A DNA stretch of 64,000 nucleotides from Mangrovitalea sediminis (GTDB taxonomy: Bacteria > Pseudomonadota > Gammaproteobacteria > Pseudomonadales > Oleiphilaceae). The notes under the pieces are model-generated. The model ran no database searches. It saw nothing but the letters and a program-made list of their open reading frames with translations, and was not told the origin of the DNA. Position numbers and translations under genes: made by a program. Shown here piece by piece: positions 29,578-38,665 of this stretch. Positions within the stretch are counted from its first letter, which is position 1, and every line of letters starts with the position of its first letter. The stretch is taken from NCBI RefSeq assembly GCF_002514725.1, contig NZ_NTLB01000007.1, positions 186,001 to 250,000 of the forward strand. The letters are read 5' to 3'.

Positions 29578-31605
29578 TTATCGGGCGCGAACCACGCTCA
29601 TCGGTTCAGAATCAGCAAAAGTCTGGCGTGCTGCATATTCCTTGAGGTGTTTAAAGATATAGGGCAAAACGGTCGGCCCTTTATGACGTACGTGCCAGAC
29701 TTTTAAAGAGTCCCAAAACCAATCCGGCACAGACTCATCACCAGCATTGACCCGATAGACATGGCAGAAATTGCCTTGTTTTCGGGAAGGGGATCCTTTG
29801 GGACCAGCCATATAAAAGCCCGTTAAGCGATTTATCCAGATACCTGTCGTCGCTTGAAGCGCACCGGCGTCCCAAGATGCAAAAGGTGCCTTCAGGCGAG
29901 CCCCGTTTTCAGAAAGGAAGTCGTGAAAGTGCTGGTCTGATTTTCGCTTATAGCCAATATCTTTTAGGCTTTCTGCCTCAATCACCGATTCACAGCCAGC
30001 CATAATGGTTCGCAGACGAGAAGTGATAGGACTATCCGGATGGCGAAGACAATATTGTTCAAGCAGTGATGCCGGGATACCTTGGCTCAACGTCCGATCA
30101 ATCTCCGCCACCCACTGATGAATACGTTTTTCATCTGGCAAGCTCACCGCTCCGGTATCTCCAGCCACTATGGCATGACCAGAGTCTGGCCAATAGATAA
30201 GGTCAGCGCGATCGTAACCTTCAAAAACCTGTCTCTTGATTTCAGAATTCAGATCAACCTGCAGGCTTTCAAACATCTCATCGGTCAACGCACCAAACTC
30301 CAATTGTTTCCCGCGCTTTTGACAGAAATACATGGGCCAACGCGCCTTAGGACGTAGATTCTCATGCTTGGGCCTCATCGACATGATAAACCAGGCATCC
30401 TCTGGCAAAGCCGGATATTCCACCATCAGTTCTCGGCGCTTAACCTCCCATTTGATCAGCAACTCCTTTACCAAGACTTCGGCCACATGGGATTTACCCT
30501 CCTTGCGCAGCCTCTCTGGATAGCATGACTGTATAACCGCGTCTTGGTATGTTTTGCGGGCTATTTGGTAAGGGTCGACGTCCTTGCTTTCGTAGCTGTC
30601 TTTTTCATCTACCAACAAAATATTCAACTCATTGGGCGAGATGTCATCTGCGATCTTGACGTCAAAACCTAGACGTTTAATCTCCGTCTCAAGTCTGGCT
30701 GCTGCATCTTCATCGGAGCTGGCATTGATGATCCAAATGGGATTTTCCCGCAATGTCCGGTGCAAGGATTCATAACCCGCGGACACCTCTGCATCACGGA
30801 CGAGGCGGTGTTCCTCCGGAGTGATAGCCTCCAGTTCAATGCTGACCGCATCCCCATACGCTCGTTTGAGGTCCTCGAAAAAAATCGACAGAACACCAAG
30901 GCGTGTGGAGTAGTACGCCTCTAGTGTCGTTCTTGTTAGGTCTACCGCCGGCACTCGGGCTTTGTGCTTTTTTGATAGGGCTTTTCTTACGTATTCACCA
31001 GTCCTTGCACGTTTTAGTTCCTGTCCAACAATATCCAGTTCATACCTTGGCAACTTCGCGACGTTGGGGGGAATACGGCCATCTCTTTCATGAATTTTTG
31101 TCGGTGTAAACGTGTGCGTTTGAACGGCCAAATACCATTTTCTAGCGGTACGACTCCACGTCGGATCGATACGGACCGCGGTGATGATGTTTCCTCGTCC
31201 TGAAAGCTCTCGGTCGCCGGTTACGTAGAAGAGCCCATCCGCCTCAAACCGACCCGGACCATAGCCTGGTTCCAGTAACCGCGGCAGAGCTCTAATCAAC
31301 AGACTCCTCAAAACCCACCCGTCGACTTGTTCAAAAGGCTCACATCTAACGGCCAGCGATTCGTCCTTCAATTGAATGGACTGGCTGAACGGCAGCAAGA
31401 GCCAGTACTTAGACTCTTTGCGATCCTGCACAAGAGAAAGGACTCGGCCTGAATGGTAGATTTTTCCAGGAAGCGTCGGCAGCTGAGTATTACGTTCATC
31501 TGTGCTCAATTCGCTGTATGAAACGCTGGCAACTACAAACTTTTCTGCCAAAGCGGCCCGATCAATTGCTTCCATTTGCACAAAGGAGGTCAAAACAGAA
31601 CTCAT
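29578..31605 (-). CDS. ddmE: DdmE-like Argonaute-family protein
   Basis: 675 residues, matching the size and position of DdmE, the catalytically inactive prokaryotic Argonaute of the DdmDE plasmid-defence system (DNA-guided recognition of plasmid DNA, then recruitment of DdmD). The region near 325-345 (NILLVDEKDSYESKDVDPYQ) resembles the start of a PIWI domain; the N-terminus has GNIITAVRIDPTW. I see no obvious DEDX catalytic set. The ATG at 31605 overlaps the ddmD stop by 4 bp. Identification is from gene order, both lengths and PIWI-like features rather than a database match. Confidence 0.75.
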   Translation of the reverse strand: MSSVLTSFVQMEAIDRAALAEKFVVASVSYSELSTDERNTQLPTLPGKIYHSGRVLSLVQDRKESKYWLLLPFSQSIQLKDESLAVRCEPFEQVDGWVLRSLLIRALPRLLEPGYGPGRFEADGLFYVTGDRELSGRGNIITAVRIDPTWSRTARKWYLAVQTHTFTPTKIHERDGRIPPNVAKLPRYELDIVGQELKRARTGEYVRKALSKKHKARVPAVDLTRTTLEAYYSTRLGVLSIFFEDLKRAYGDAVSIELEAITPEEHRLVRDAEVSAGYESLHRTLRENPIWIINASSDEDAAARLETEIKRLGFDVKIADDISPNELNILLVDEKDSYESKDVDPYQIARKTYQDAVIQSCYPERLRKEGKSHVAEVLVKELLIKWEVKRRELMVEYPALPEDAWFIMSMRPKHENLRPKARWPMYFCQKRGKQLEFGALTDEMFESLQVDLNSEIKRQVFEGYDRADLIYWPDSGHAIVAGDTGAVSLPDEKRIHQWVAEIDRTLSQGIPASLLEQYCLRHPDSPITSRLRTIMAGCESVIEAESLKDIGYKRKSDQHFHDFLSENGARLKAPFASWDAGALQATTGIWINRLTGFYMAGPKGSPSRKQGNFCHVYRVNAGDESVPDWFWDSLKVWHVRHKGPTVLPYIFKHLKEYAARQTFADSEPMSVVRAR

Positions 31606-34600
31606 TGGCGCTCTCCCATCCACTCCAACATCGACATAACATGCCCTTCGATCACTTCACCGGAACCTCGATCGACCAGGCCTGGAATTTCAATAACAGT
31701 ACTCATCTGTCGACTAACCGGCGTCAGCTGATGATTTAGGAAGCGACAAATCGAATCTGAAGAACCAAAGAGATTGATGTAAGCGACGTAGCGAATGCCG
31801 AGGGACTGCTCCAAGGCCTCCGCTTTTTGTTGGTGATGCTCGACAGTGCCGTCAGCCCGCCAATGTTTGGCATCGATGGCAATTTTTTGAGGATATTCGC
31901 GGGTATGGCCGACGAAATCGAAGCATTCAAAAACCGACTGGGGCAAGGGAGAAAGTTCAAAACCAAAGCTCTCTAAAACAGCCCGAATGCCTTCCTCGCC
32001 AAGTGCACCTTTGTAAAGATTGAAATAAGCGGCGGGATTCATAAGATAAAAATGGCTTTGCCAAGTCGTGGCGAATCCATTGGTCTCAAAGTGATTGCGG
32101 ACACAAGAATTCCGCATTAATTGGGGTAAGTCGCAATCTGCCTCACTCACCCAGCGCCCATTGATGGCTTGATCAAAGAACTTGAGCTGATCGTCCGACT
32201 CAAGCGCCTCTAAATCAGCATCCAGGTTTCCCGAAAAGAGATAGCCGCCTACCGTGGGCGCTTCCAAATACAGACGAGGATTCTCGCCTGACGGTGTTGC
32301 TCTGGTTGGTTCTGTCAGCAACTGACGACGCAAAGTCTCCCAACTTTGAATAGAGGATTGAGGATCAGCGCCCCGAAAGCCCGACATCAGTTCTTTGATT
32401 AAGGCCAGCGTATCTGCCGTATACAACGCGGCCCGGTTGTATCGTCGAAGCGTTTCTCGATCCTCAATCGGTGCGTTGATCACAGCTTTCGAACCATCAA
32501 CTAACGCCAGATATTCATGGGAAAGGCTTTCGCCGGTACGAGGATCCGAAGCCAAAACTTCGCGTAGGTCGCCGTCCGCCAGGAGTTGAATTCTGGATCT
32601 TTTGAATGCCGTACGAGCTGTTCGTCCAACCGCCTGTTCGATGACCTTGCGAATCAACCAGGCATAGTCGCCCGTTCTGTAGTACTGCCCCAAATGGCGG
32701 TCCGATCGAATACCTATCAGGGCTTGCTTCACCCAGCCCCGGGCCTCTCGAGGCGAGATCCACCCTGCTTCCTGTAAAGCCATAATCTGATGGAAGAGCA
32801 ACAACTGATTGACTTGATAATCTTCCGCATCTGATAGCAGTTGGTGCGTTGGTTTCTCCAGATATAGCGTATCGATATCAGTGCGTACTTCCACCGGTTC
32901 AGGTCCATCACCAACCCAGATCAGTGCCTGCCTGTCTTCGGGATGTTTTACGAGGTAGTCAGGATTCTTACCTTCGCCCATAGAGGCATAGGTGGACAAT
33001 ACAATTACTTTATCGTTTGTGGAGCTAAGGTGAGCCTGGACGGATTCAAAGTCCCCCAAACGCATAGACTGCGCATCCATGCCCGAAAACAGTTTGACTG
33101 CGCTCCCCGCATTCTTTCCTTTCGCCGACAGGAAGGTTTCTAAAAACACAACGAACTCTCTATGCCGCGTCGAATCAATAGTGCGATTCAGCAAAACCAG
33201 CATGTATCGACTATCTGCCGCGTCCATGAAATGCTGCAGGGCCTGTAGAAGCTTTGACACCCAAGTCAGTACAAAATCATTGCCCGATTCCTGTTGAAGC
33301 CAGTGGTTGAGCACTGTCGCAGGCTTACGCACGGCTCGTCCCTGCTGAGATTCCATCACAGCGATTGGCAACTCCCTACCCGCCGTCAAGAACTGCGTTT
33401 CAACCTTCACGCCACGTTCATCATATTGTCGACGAGATCGGTAATAACGACCAATCTCTGCCACCTGGAACTCGGAAAGCTCAACAAACCGTGATCCAAG
33501 CCGAGTCTTTAGGTAGTCAAAGTCAAAGTTCTTGATCACCGTTCGCGACGTCGCAGTCGCACTAACACCAACAATCTTGGCGCCACCCTCCACCATGCGC
33601 GCCAATAAACCCGAGGGTGTCACGGACAGCCCGGTGTAATGGCAGCTGACAGTGTCGAGCGCGCTTTCGTTGCGCCGAACGTCAGTCAGCTTCAATCCAT
33701 TATCGTGGTAAGTGCGAGACGCCATACGACTGGATGAACCAGATGTTTTATCACGGCGGCCGGAAAAACTAACCTGAGCATCGAAGGCTGCAAACACAGC
33801 GTTGCTGAGCTCATGAAGGTTGAAGTGCCGAAGGATCGACATCACAGCGTCTTGATACGTCGCGCCCCGTCCGCTATTGCTGCCGTTGCTGATCTTTGCG
33901 GAATTATTTTGGTAGGACCAAACCGACTCACGCATGATCCAGATAAACCGACGAAACAACCAATCAGCCTCATTCACAAAGCGGCTCAAGCGATTGCGCT
34001 GTTTGTTGATTTCGGTACCCGATTCCTTCGGTTCGCTATGAATCAGGTTTTTCTGTCGCTTCGAATCCGTTCGGAGCTTAAGAAGGTGTTCAGCACTATG
34101 GACATGCGTTACCGAGCGGTCCGAGAAAAGGCGAACTTTCTCATCTTCCAAGCTGGCACCATCGGTGTTGAAGGCGAACTGAATATTCCAGCTTTCGGCA
34201 AACTCGGCCAAACCATCTTTCAGGGAGTCAAAATTCTCCTCGATACCTTCATAGAGTGCAGAACGCTCTAGTCGATGCTGCTGGAGATTGGCATGGAGGG
34301 TTCGCATGAGTTGAATTAGATCCATCGCCTGCTGGTCTGCCAAAACCTGCAGAATGACTTCATTTTGACGGTCCAGCTCATCAATGATGATGAGCGCCCC
34401 ATTCAGCTCCCGAATCGGATGCACGCGATTTTTGAGTGTTTGGTATCCAGCAAGAAACTTGCGGGTTGTCATAAAGCAAACACGGGCTGCCTTTCGTCTC
34501 AGCTTGTCTCCTGGTATCAGATGATCGAGGTCTCGATAGTCCGACTCGCTCAATGCGACGGGATGATCACCACGCTGGCGAGCTTGTATGCGGCTTAGCA

Positions 34601-35186
34601 TTAGCCGGTAGGTTTCCGAAGCCTTCTCATCAAGAGCCTCTCGGAACCCACCCGTCATATTTGGGTGGGATTCGATCGCTTGCCGCAGTTTTTTAACACC
34701 CTGCCAAGCACGACGAATTTGGGGGTCGGTGTTCAGCTCAAACAGATCAATAACACGTTCAACAGCGGCGTCACTCAACTTGAGTAACTGGGATCCTTGG
34801 CTGGGTAAATAGACAACTTGCGCGTTTAAAACCGCCTGCTGGCCTGCGGAGAATCGGCGGCAACCATCAACACATTGTGTTTCTATCAGTTCCAACAGCT
34901 CTTCATAGGTATGACGCACATTGTCGACAGAGTTCGTGATGTAATAGATCGTTCGAGCAACGTCAGGCTCGCCGCCACCCAGAGCTAACTGGCTGACCAG
35001 CTCTTCCAAAATAAGGCTCTTGGCGCTGTGTGTTTTGCCTATGCCCGTTGGGGCGAGAACAGGTACCAGGCAACCCTCATTTGCGGTCCGTCCAATTCTG
35101 TCGCTCAGATCTTGCTGCAAGACCTTATCGAGTGGTGATTGAAAAGGCCGCTTCTCCAGATCGAAATCTTTGAACTCTGCTATCAT
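31602..35186 (-). CDS. ddmD: DdmD-like helicase-nuclease
   Basis: 1194 residues, as expected for DdmD (about 1190), the SF2 helicase-nuclease that degrades plasmids marked by DdmE. Walker A APTGIGKT is near residue 48, motif II IIDELDRQ near 268, and a C-terminal PD-(D/E)xK site appears near 1090-1108 (FDFVGHTREYPQKIAIDAKHW). Position 35195 offers a GTG start, but the ATG at 35186 has AGGGTG six bases upstream and is preferred. It is divergent from a WYL regulator across about 110 bp. Confidence 0.8.
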   Translation of the reverse strand: MIAEFKDFDLEKRPFQSPLDKVLQQDLSDRIGRTANEGCLVPVLAPTGIGKTHSAKSLILEELVSQLALGGGEPDVARTIYYITNSVDNVRHTYEELLELIETQCVDGCRRFSAGQQAVLNAQVVYLPSQGSQLLKLSDAAVERVIDLFELNTDPQIRRAWQGVKKLRQAIESHPNMTGGFREALDEKASETYRLMLSRIQARQRGDHPVALSESDYRDLDHLIPGDKLRRKAARVCFMTTRKFLAGYQTLKNRVHPIRELNGALIIIDELDRQNEVILQVLADQQAMDLIQLMRTLHANLQQHRLERSALYEGIEENFDSLKDGLAEFAESWNIQFAFNTDGASLEDEKVRLFSDRSVTHVHSAEHLLKLRTDSKRQKNLIHSEPKESGTEINKQRNRLSRFVNEADWLFRRFIWIMRESVWSYQNNSAKISNGSNSGRGATYQDAVMSILRHFNLHELSNAVFAAFDAQVSFSGRRDKTSGSSSRMASRTYHDNGLKLTDVRRNESALDTVSCHYTGLSVTPSGLLARMVEGGAKIVGVSATATSRTVIKNFDFDYLKTRLGSRFVELSEFQVAEIGRYYRSRRQYDERGVKVETQFLTAGRELPIAVMESQQGRAVRKPATVLNHWLQQESGNDFVLTWVSKLLQALQHFMDAADSRYMLVLLNRTIDSTRHREFVVFLETFLSAKGKNAGSAVKLFSGMDAQSMRLGDFESVQAHLSSTNDKVIVLSTYASMGEGKNPDYLVKHPEDRQALIWVGDGPEPVEVRTDIDTLYLEKPTHQLLSDAEDYQVNQLLLFHQIMALQEAGWISPREARGWVKQALIGIRSDRHLGQYYRTGDYAWLIRKVIEQAVGRTARTAFKRSRIQLLADGDLREVLASDPRTGESLSHEYLALVDGSKAVINAPIEDRETLRRYNRAALYTADTLALIKELMSGFRGADPQSSIQSWETLRRQLLTEPTRATPSGENPRLYLEAPTVGGYLFSGNLDADLEALESDDQLKFFDQAINGRWVSEADCDLPQLMRNSCVRNHFETNGFATTWQSHFYLMNPAAYFNLYKGALGEEGIRAVLESFGFELSPLPQSVFECFDFVGHTREYPQKIAIDAKHWRADGTVEHHQQKAEALEQSLGIRYVAYINLFGSSDSICRFLNHQLTPVSRQMSTVIEIPGLVDRGSGEVIEGHVMSMLEWMGERQ

Positions 35187-35263
35187 CGTTATCACCCTAA
35201 CTAATGCAGGGTATTAGGATCGCAAAATTCTGAGGGGAAACTCGATACTGGATAGGTTTCCAA

Positions 35264-35294
35264 TACGTCCAATTTTTGAACAGGTACGTCAAAT
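35264..35294. promoter_or_regulatory. Candidate WYL-regulator operator (direct repeat)
   Basis: TACGTCCAAT (35264-35273) and TACGTCAAAT (35285-35294) differ at one base and are spaced 21 bp, two helical turns, placing both on one DNA face. They lie just before the regulator ATG in the divergent gap with ddmD. Autoregulation is inferred. Confidence 0.4.
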
Positions 35295-35298
35295 AGCC

Positions 35299-36168
35299 AT
35301 GTCAATCAAGGAAGACGCTTGGGACATACAAAGTAAGTTCCACTTAATCGAAGTAGTCGCCTATTGGGAAGGCCGGGTTACAAACAATCATTTAAAGCAA
35401 GCTTTCGGCATAAGCAGTCGAACAACTGGCTCTCAGATTTTTAAACAGTACAACGTTGATACCGGGAATAATCTAAATTATTCAGCACAGCTCAAAGGAT
35501 ATATCCCAAGCGCTACGTTCAGTTTTCGCTTCAGCCAGGGTGACTTGGGGGAATACCTCTCGCTGATGACTCAGCACAAGACATTGAATCCATCGTTTGC
35601 TGGGCTACACGATTTGCCGGCACCTACCGAAGCAGTATCAATTCCCCACAGAGCGGTATCCACCGACGTAGTCCGTCAAGTCGTTCAAGCGACACAATGC
35701 CATGGGCGACTTGAGATCGTTTATCGATCTCACTCAAATCCCGAAGGAGAAGATCGGATTATCGCGCCGCACACTTTGGTCTATTCCGGCTTGCGCTGGC
35801 ATGCCCGCGCATGGTGTGAAAAACACAGAGATTTTCGTGATTTCGTTTTGACCCGGATCGCACCCGACGCCGAATTCGTGGACGACGCGCTGCCTGAGGC
35901 CAATCCAACTTTAGATGCTCGATGGCACCAATACGTTGATTTGATCCTCACCCCAAATCCCAAATTAACGCTCGGGCAACAGAAAATGGTCGCGCTCGAT
36001 TATGGAATGGGCAGCACAAATACCCTTCGGATAAAGGTGAGACAAGCCTTGGCTCACTACCTGATGCTATCTATGAACATTTTTCTGGATGAAACACGGT
36101 TTAAGCCTGAAGAGCATCCGCTCATTGTGACGAATAAAGATGAGATTGCTCCCTTCATATTCGGATGA
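35299..36168 (+). CDS. WYL-domain transcriptional regulator
   Basis: 289 residues. N-terminal winged-helix-like DNA-binding part (about 10-60, HLKQAFGISSRTTGSQIF), then a WYL domain near 130-200 (GRLEIVYRSHSNPEGEDRII then HTLVYSGLRWHARAWCEKHR and FRDFVLTRI). This is the layout of BrxR/CapW-type repressors that hold defence genes off until a ligand signals infection or DNA damage. It is divergent from ddmDE, which it probably controls; it could also act on the wider island. Confidence 0.88.
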   Translation: MSIKEDAWDIQSKFHLIEVVAYWEGRVTNNHLKQAFGISSRTTGSQIFKQYNVDTGNNLNYSAQLKGYIPSATFSFRFSQGDLGEYLSLMTQHKTLNPSFAGLHDLPAPTEAVSIPHRAVSTDVVRQVVQATQCHGRLEIVYRSHSNPEGEDRIIAPHTLVYSGLRWHARAWCEKHRDFRDFVLTRIAPDAEFVDDALPEANPTLDARWHQYVDLILTPNPKLTLGQQKMVALDYGMGSTNTLRIKVRQALAHYLMLSMNIFLDETRFKPEEHPLIVTNKDEIAPFIFG

Positions 36169-36262
36169 GCATTTATTGATTTAGTGCCGCTGCATGTGAT
36201 TTGGGCGAACGCCTACTCTTAAACTCATTTTCTGCGAGTTCTCCTCCGGAGAACCGATGACG

Positions 36263-36490
36263 CTAATCGTCGACGTCAACATACTGTGCGATCTCATCTA
36301 TCTGGACACGGAAGTATTGGCACAGCTTATCCAAAATCTCCGTCGTCGTGTTGTAGCCTCGCTGATTGGCGATCTTCGACAACGTCGTTCGATGTATCCC
36401 CGTGGCCTTGGAAACCTCATCAAAGGTGACCCGCCGATTCTCCTGAAATCCCTTCTCTGCCAACAGCTCTTTGAGTCGAAAACGAATCAT
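36263..36490 (-). CDS. Xre-family helix-turn-helix regulator
   Basis: 75 residues from the ATG at 36490 (MIRFRLKELLAEKG). The helix-turn-helix spans about 20-55 (TFDEVSKATGIHRTTLSKIA), followed by TEILDKLCQYFRVQIDE, the typical end of small Cro/CI-like regulators. It faces away from the excisionase/integrase genes and probably binds the two palindromes at 36551-36620. An upstream in-frame start at 36526 is less likely. Confidence 0.85.
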   Translation of the reverse strand: MIRFRLKELLAEKGFQENRRVTFDEVSKATGIHRTTLSKIANQRGYNTTTEILDKLCQYFRVQIDEIAQYVDVDD

Positions 36491-36550
36491 GGTTTGTCCC
36501 ACCTGAAAGTCTTCCCAGTGTAGCAAACCCGACGCCCTCCCTCATCTAAC

Positions 36551-36620
36551 GTAGAAAATAATCTACAAACGCTCATTGACAACGACGATTATCATCTTAT
36601 TATGTAGCTTGTACGCTACA
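36551..36620 (+). promoter_or_regulatory. Sigma70 promoter with two palindromic operators before the xis/int genes
   Basis: TTGACA at 36576-36581 and TATTAT at 36598-36603 are 16 bp apart, a good sigma70 promoter. Inverted repeats flank it: GTAGAaaataaTCTAC at 36551-36566 and TGTAGCttgtacGCTACA at 36603-36620, which share GTAG/CTAC arms. A dimeric repressor, probably the Xre protein encoded at 36263, would bind both and close the promoter. Confidence 0.65.
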
Positions 36621-36644
36621 TTATGCCACTAGGAGCCACATCAG

Positions 36645-36881
36645 ATGACAACGCACTACCTAACCACCGAAGAGCTAGCGGAACGCATCAAGTATGACCC
36701 TCGCACGATTCGTGAGCGCTTGAAGGATTCGGTGCTTCTCGAGGGTATTCACTACATTCGCCCCTTTGGTGGACGAAAAATCCTTTACCTCTGGGAGCCG
36801 ATTGAACGTGATATGGGCATGCACTCCGAGAATGGCGCCTATGCGATTCCCATGGCCAATGGAGGGGTGATGAATGGGTAG
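36645..36881 (+). CDS. Excisionase-like DNA-binding protein
   Basis: 78 residues. Residues 5-50 (YLTTEELAERIKYDPRTIRE then GIHYIRPFGGRKILYLWEPI) follow the winged-helix pattern of MerR/AlpA-type excisionases. It has an AGGAG site, lies directly behind the promoter at 36576 and overlaps the integrase start by 8 bp. It likely acts as recombination directionality factor for that integrase. Confidence 0.75.
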   Translation: MTTHYLTTEELAERIKYDPRTIRERLKDSVLLEGIHYIRPFGGRKILYLWEPIERDMGMHSENGAYAIPMANGGVMNG

Positions 36882-38073
36882 CATTCGAGTTCGTGAATCC
36901 ACTGAGAAGCTCTTCTTCGATTTTCGCTACGCCGGCAAACGTTGCCGAGAGCAAACAGCGCTGGACAACACACCGGTCAATCGCCGGAAGCTGGAGCAGA
37001 TTCTCAAGAAGATCGAAGCCGAAATTACGCTCGGCACCTTTGAATATGGGCGCTATTTTCCGAACAGCCCCAACGCTGAGAAATTCAGCAAACGCGCATT
37101 GTCAGCCGCTCGTCAGTATCACGAAACACCGCTCTTCAATCAGTTCGCCTGGGACTGGTTTGAGGAGATGAAGATCCAGTGGCGCAAGTCGCATATCGCG
37201 ACGGTGCGCTTGACCCTGAACAACTACCTGTTGCCCAGGTTTGGGGAAAAAGAGGTTGGCCGCATCACTAAGGCAGACATTCTCGAGTTTCGGGCCTCAC
37301 TCGCCAAAGTTACGTCCCGGAGCGGAAAACATCTGTCAGCAACTCGCATTAACCACATCATGACGCCTTTGCGCATGATCCTGAGTGAAGCAGCCAACCG
37401 GTATGAGTTTAGCTCACCCTACCACGGCATTAAATCATTGAAAGTGCCTCGCACGGATGTGGAGCCCTTTTCGCTGGACGAGGTAAAGCTGATCCTCTCC
37501 AGCGTTCGGGCAGACTTTCGCAATTACTACACCGTTCGGTTCTTTACCGGGATGCGTACGGGGGAGATCGACGGTTTGCAGTGGGAGCATGTCGATTTCG
37601 GGCGACGACAGATTCTGGTCCGCCAGGCCTTGGTCAATGGCGAGCTGAACTATACGAAAAATGACGGCTCGTTTCGGGCGATCGAGATGTCACAACTTGT
37701 GGTCGACGCGCTGAAGGACCAACAGAAGGCAACGGGTAAAGAGAGCTTCGTGTTCTGCACGCGATCAGGGACGCCCCTGAGTCACAACAATGTGACAAAA
37801 CGCGTGTGGTATCCCCTGCTCCGTTACCTGGGCTTGCGGCAACGCCGCCCCTATCAAACCCGACATACCGCTGCAACGCTTTGGCTCGCTGCAGGCGAAA
37901 GCCCGGAATGGATTGCGCGTCAGATGGGTCACACAACGACGGAAATGCTGTTCCGGGTGTATTCCCGGTATGTACCGAACCTCACCCGCCGAGATGGCTC
38001 CGCCTTTGAGCGACTGCTTCGATCGGAATTTGATCTGGCCAAGTCCCTGGAGGAGGCAAGCGATGAAGTCTAA
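36874..38073 (+). CDS. int: Tyrosine-type site-specific integrase
   Basis: 399 residues. An N-terminal arm-binding part (SIRVRESTEKLFFDFRYAGK) is followed by a core-binding SAM-like domain near 90-160 and the catalytic domain: Arg in FFTGMRTGEIDG near 229, HxxR-type RHTAATLWLA near 329, MGHTT near 350, and the nucleophile in RVYSRY near 363. It is typical of genomic-island integrases. It lies about 32 kb from the tRNA-Arg, so it may serve this whole segment or a different insertion. Confidence 0.93.
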   Translation: MGSIRVRESTEKLFFDFRYAGKRCREQTALDNTPVNRRKLEQILKKIEAEITLGTFEYGRYFPNSPNAEKFSKRALSAARQYHETPLFNQFAWDWFEEMKIQWRKSHIATVRLTLNNYLLPRFGEKEVGRITKADILEFRASLAKVTSRSGKHLSATRINHIMTPLRMILSEAANRYEFSSPYHGIKSLKVPRTDVEPFSLDEVKLILSSVRADFRNYYTVRFFTGMRTGEIDGLQWEHVDFGRRQILVRQALVNGELNYTKNDGSFRAIEMSQLVVDALKDQQKATGKESFVFCTRSGTPLSHNNVTKRVWYPLLRYLGLRQRRPYQTRHTAATLWLAAGESPEWIARQMGHTTTEMLFRVYSRYVPNLTRRDGSAFERLLRSEFDLAKSLEEASDEV

Positions 38074-38356
38074 TGCCCAAATGATCAGCACCATTCCTCA
38101 AGGCCTGCTCACGCCAGCCGAACGGCGATTGATCCGAAATATGGCCGGCGCACTTTGTCAGGCGCTGGCCATCTCTCAGGGGAACGACCTCGTACCCGTC
38201 TTGGGATTGGGTGGAGAACGTACCAACCTGGAGGCGATGGCGTCCTGGATCCATGGCGTGATGGTGACTGAGGGTATTGTGCCGGCACGAGAAACGTTGT
38301 CGCTCTTTCTCGCAAAAGTGGAAAGGCACCTCTCGGCGTGGAGGGAACCCCTATGA
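38063..38356 (+). CDS. Small protein coupled to the integrase
   Basis: 97 residues from the ATG at 38063, with GGAGGAGG upstream and an 11 bp overlap with the integrase. The sequence is helical (LTPAERRLIRNMAGALCQAL near the start). I do not recognise it. The overlap with int before and the next gene after suggests an accessory recombination or maintenance function. Confidence 0.65.
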   Translation: MKSNAQMISTIPQGLLTPAERRLIRNMAGALCQALAISQGNDLVPVLGLGGERTNLEAMASWIHGVMVTEGIVPARETLSLFLAKVERHLSAWREPL

Positions 38357-38628
38357 AGGCTAACGAAGATCACGCTGTTCGCCTGGCCTTCTGGCGGGAT
38401 TGCTTCACTATTCTCTCAGTGGATGCACTGGTTCACCCTCTTTTAGGGACACCGCTTTGGAAGCTGCTGCTTTACCGCCGTGGCCGATACGCGGTTGCCT
38501 ACCTGCAAGAACATCGCATGCCAGCGCAATGGAAGCCTGCTGTCGGTCGACGCATTTTGGCCTCGCTGCGTATCAGTCAAAGACCGGGTAGTAAACAGTT
38601 GCATGTCCAGCAGATTGAACCTCTCTAA
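38353..38628 (+). CDS. Small basic protein, last gene of the integrase operon
   Basis: 91 residues from the ATG at 38353, with GGAGGG upstream, overlapping the previous stop by 4 bp. It has a hydrophobic/basic middle (PLWKLLLYRRGRYAVAYLQ) and a basic end. Not recognised. It is conserved in placement with its partner here only by inference; function unknown. Confidence 0.6.
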   Translation: MKANEDHAVRLAFWRDCFTILSVDALVHPLLGTPLWKLLLYRRGRYAVAYLQEHRMPAQWKPAVGRRILASLRISQRPGSKQLHVQQIEPL

Positions 38629-38665
38629 ATCACCGCAGGGCGGCCAACACCGCCCTCTCGCACGT

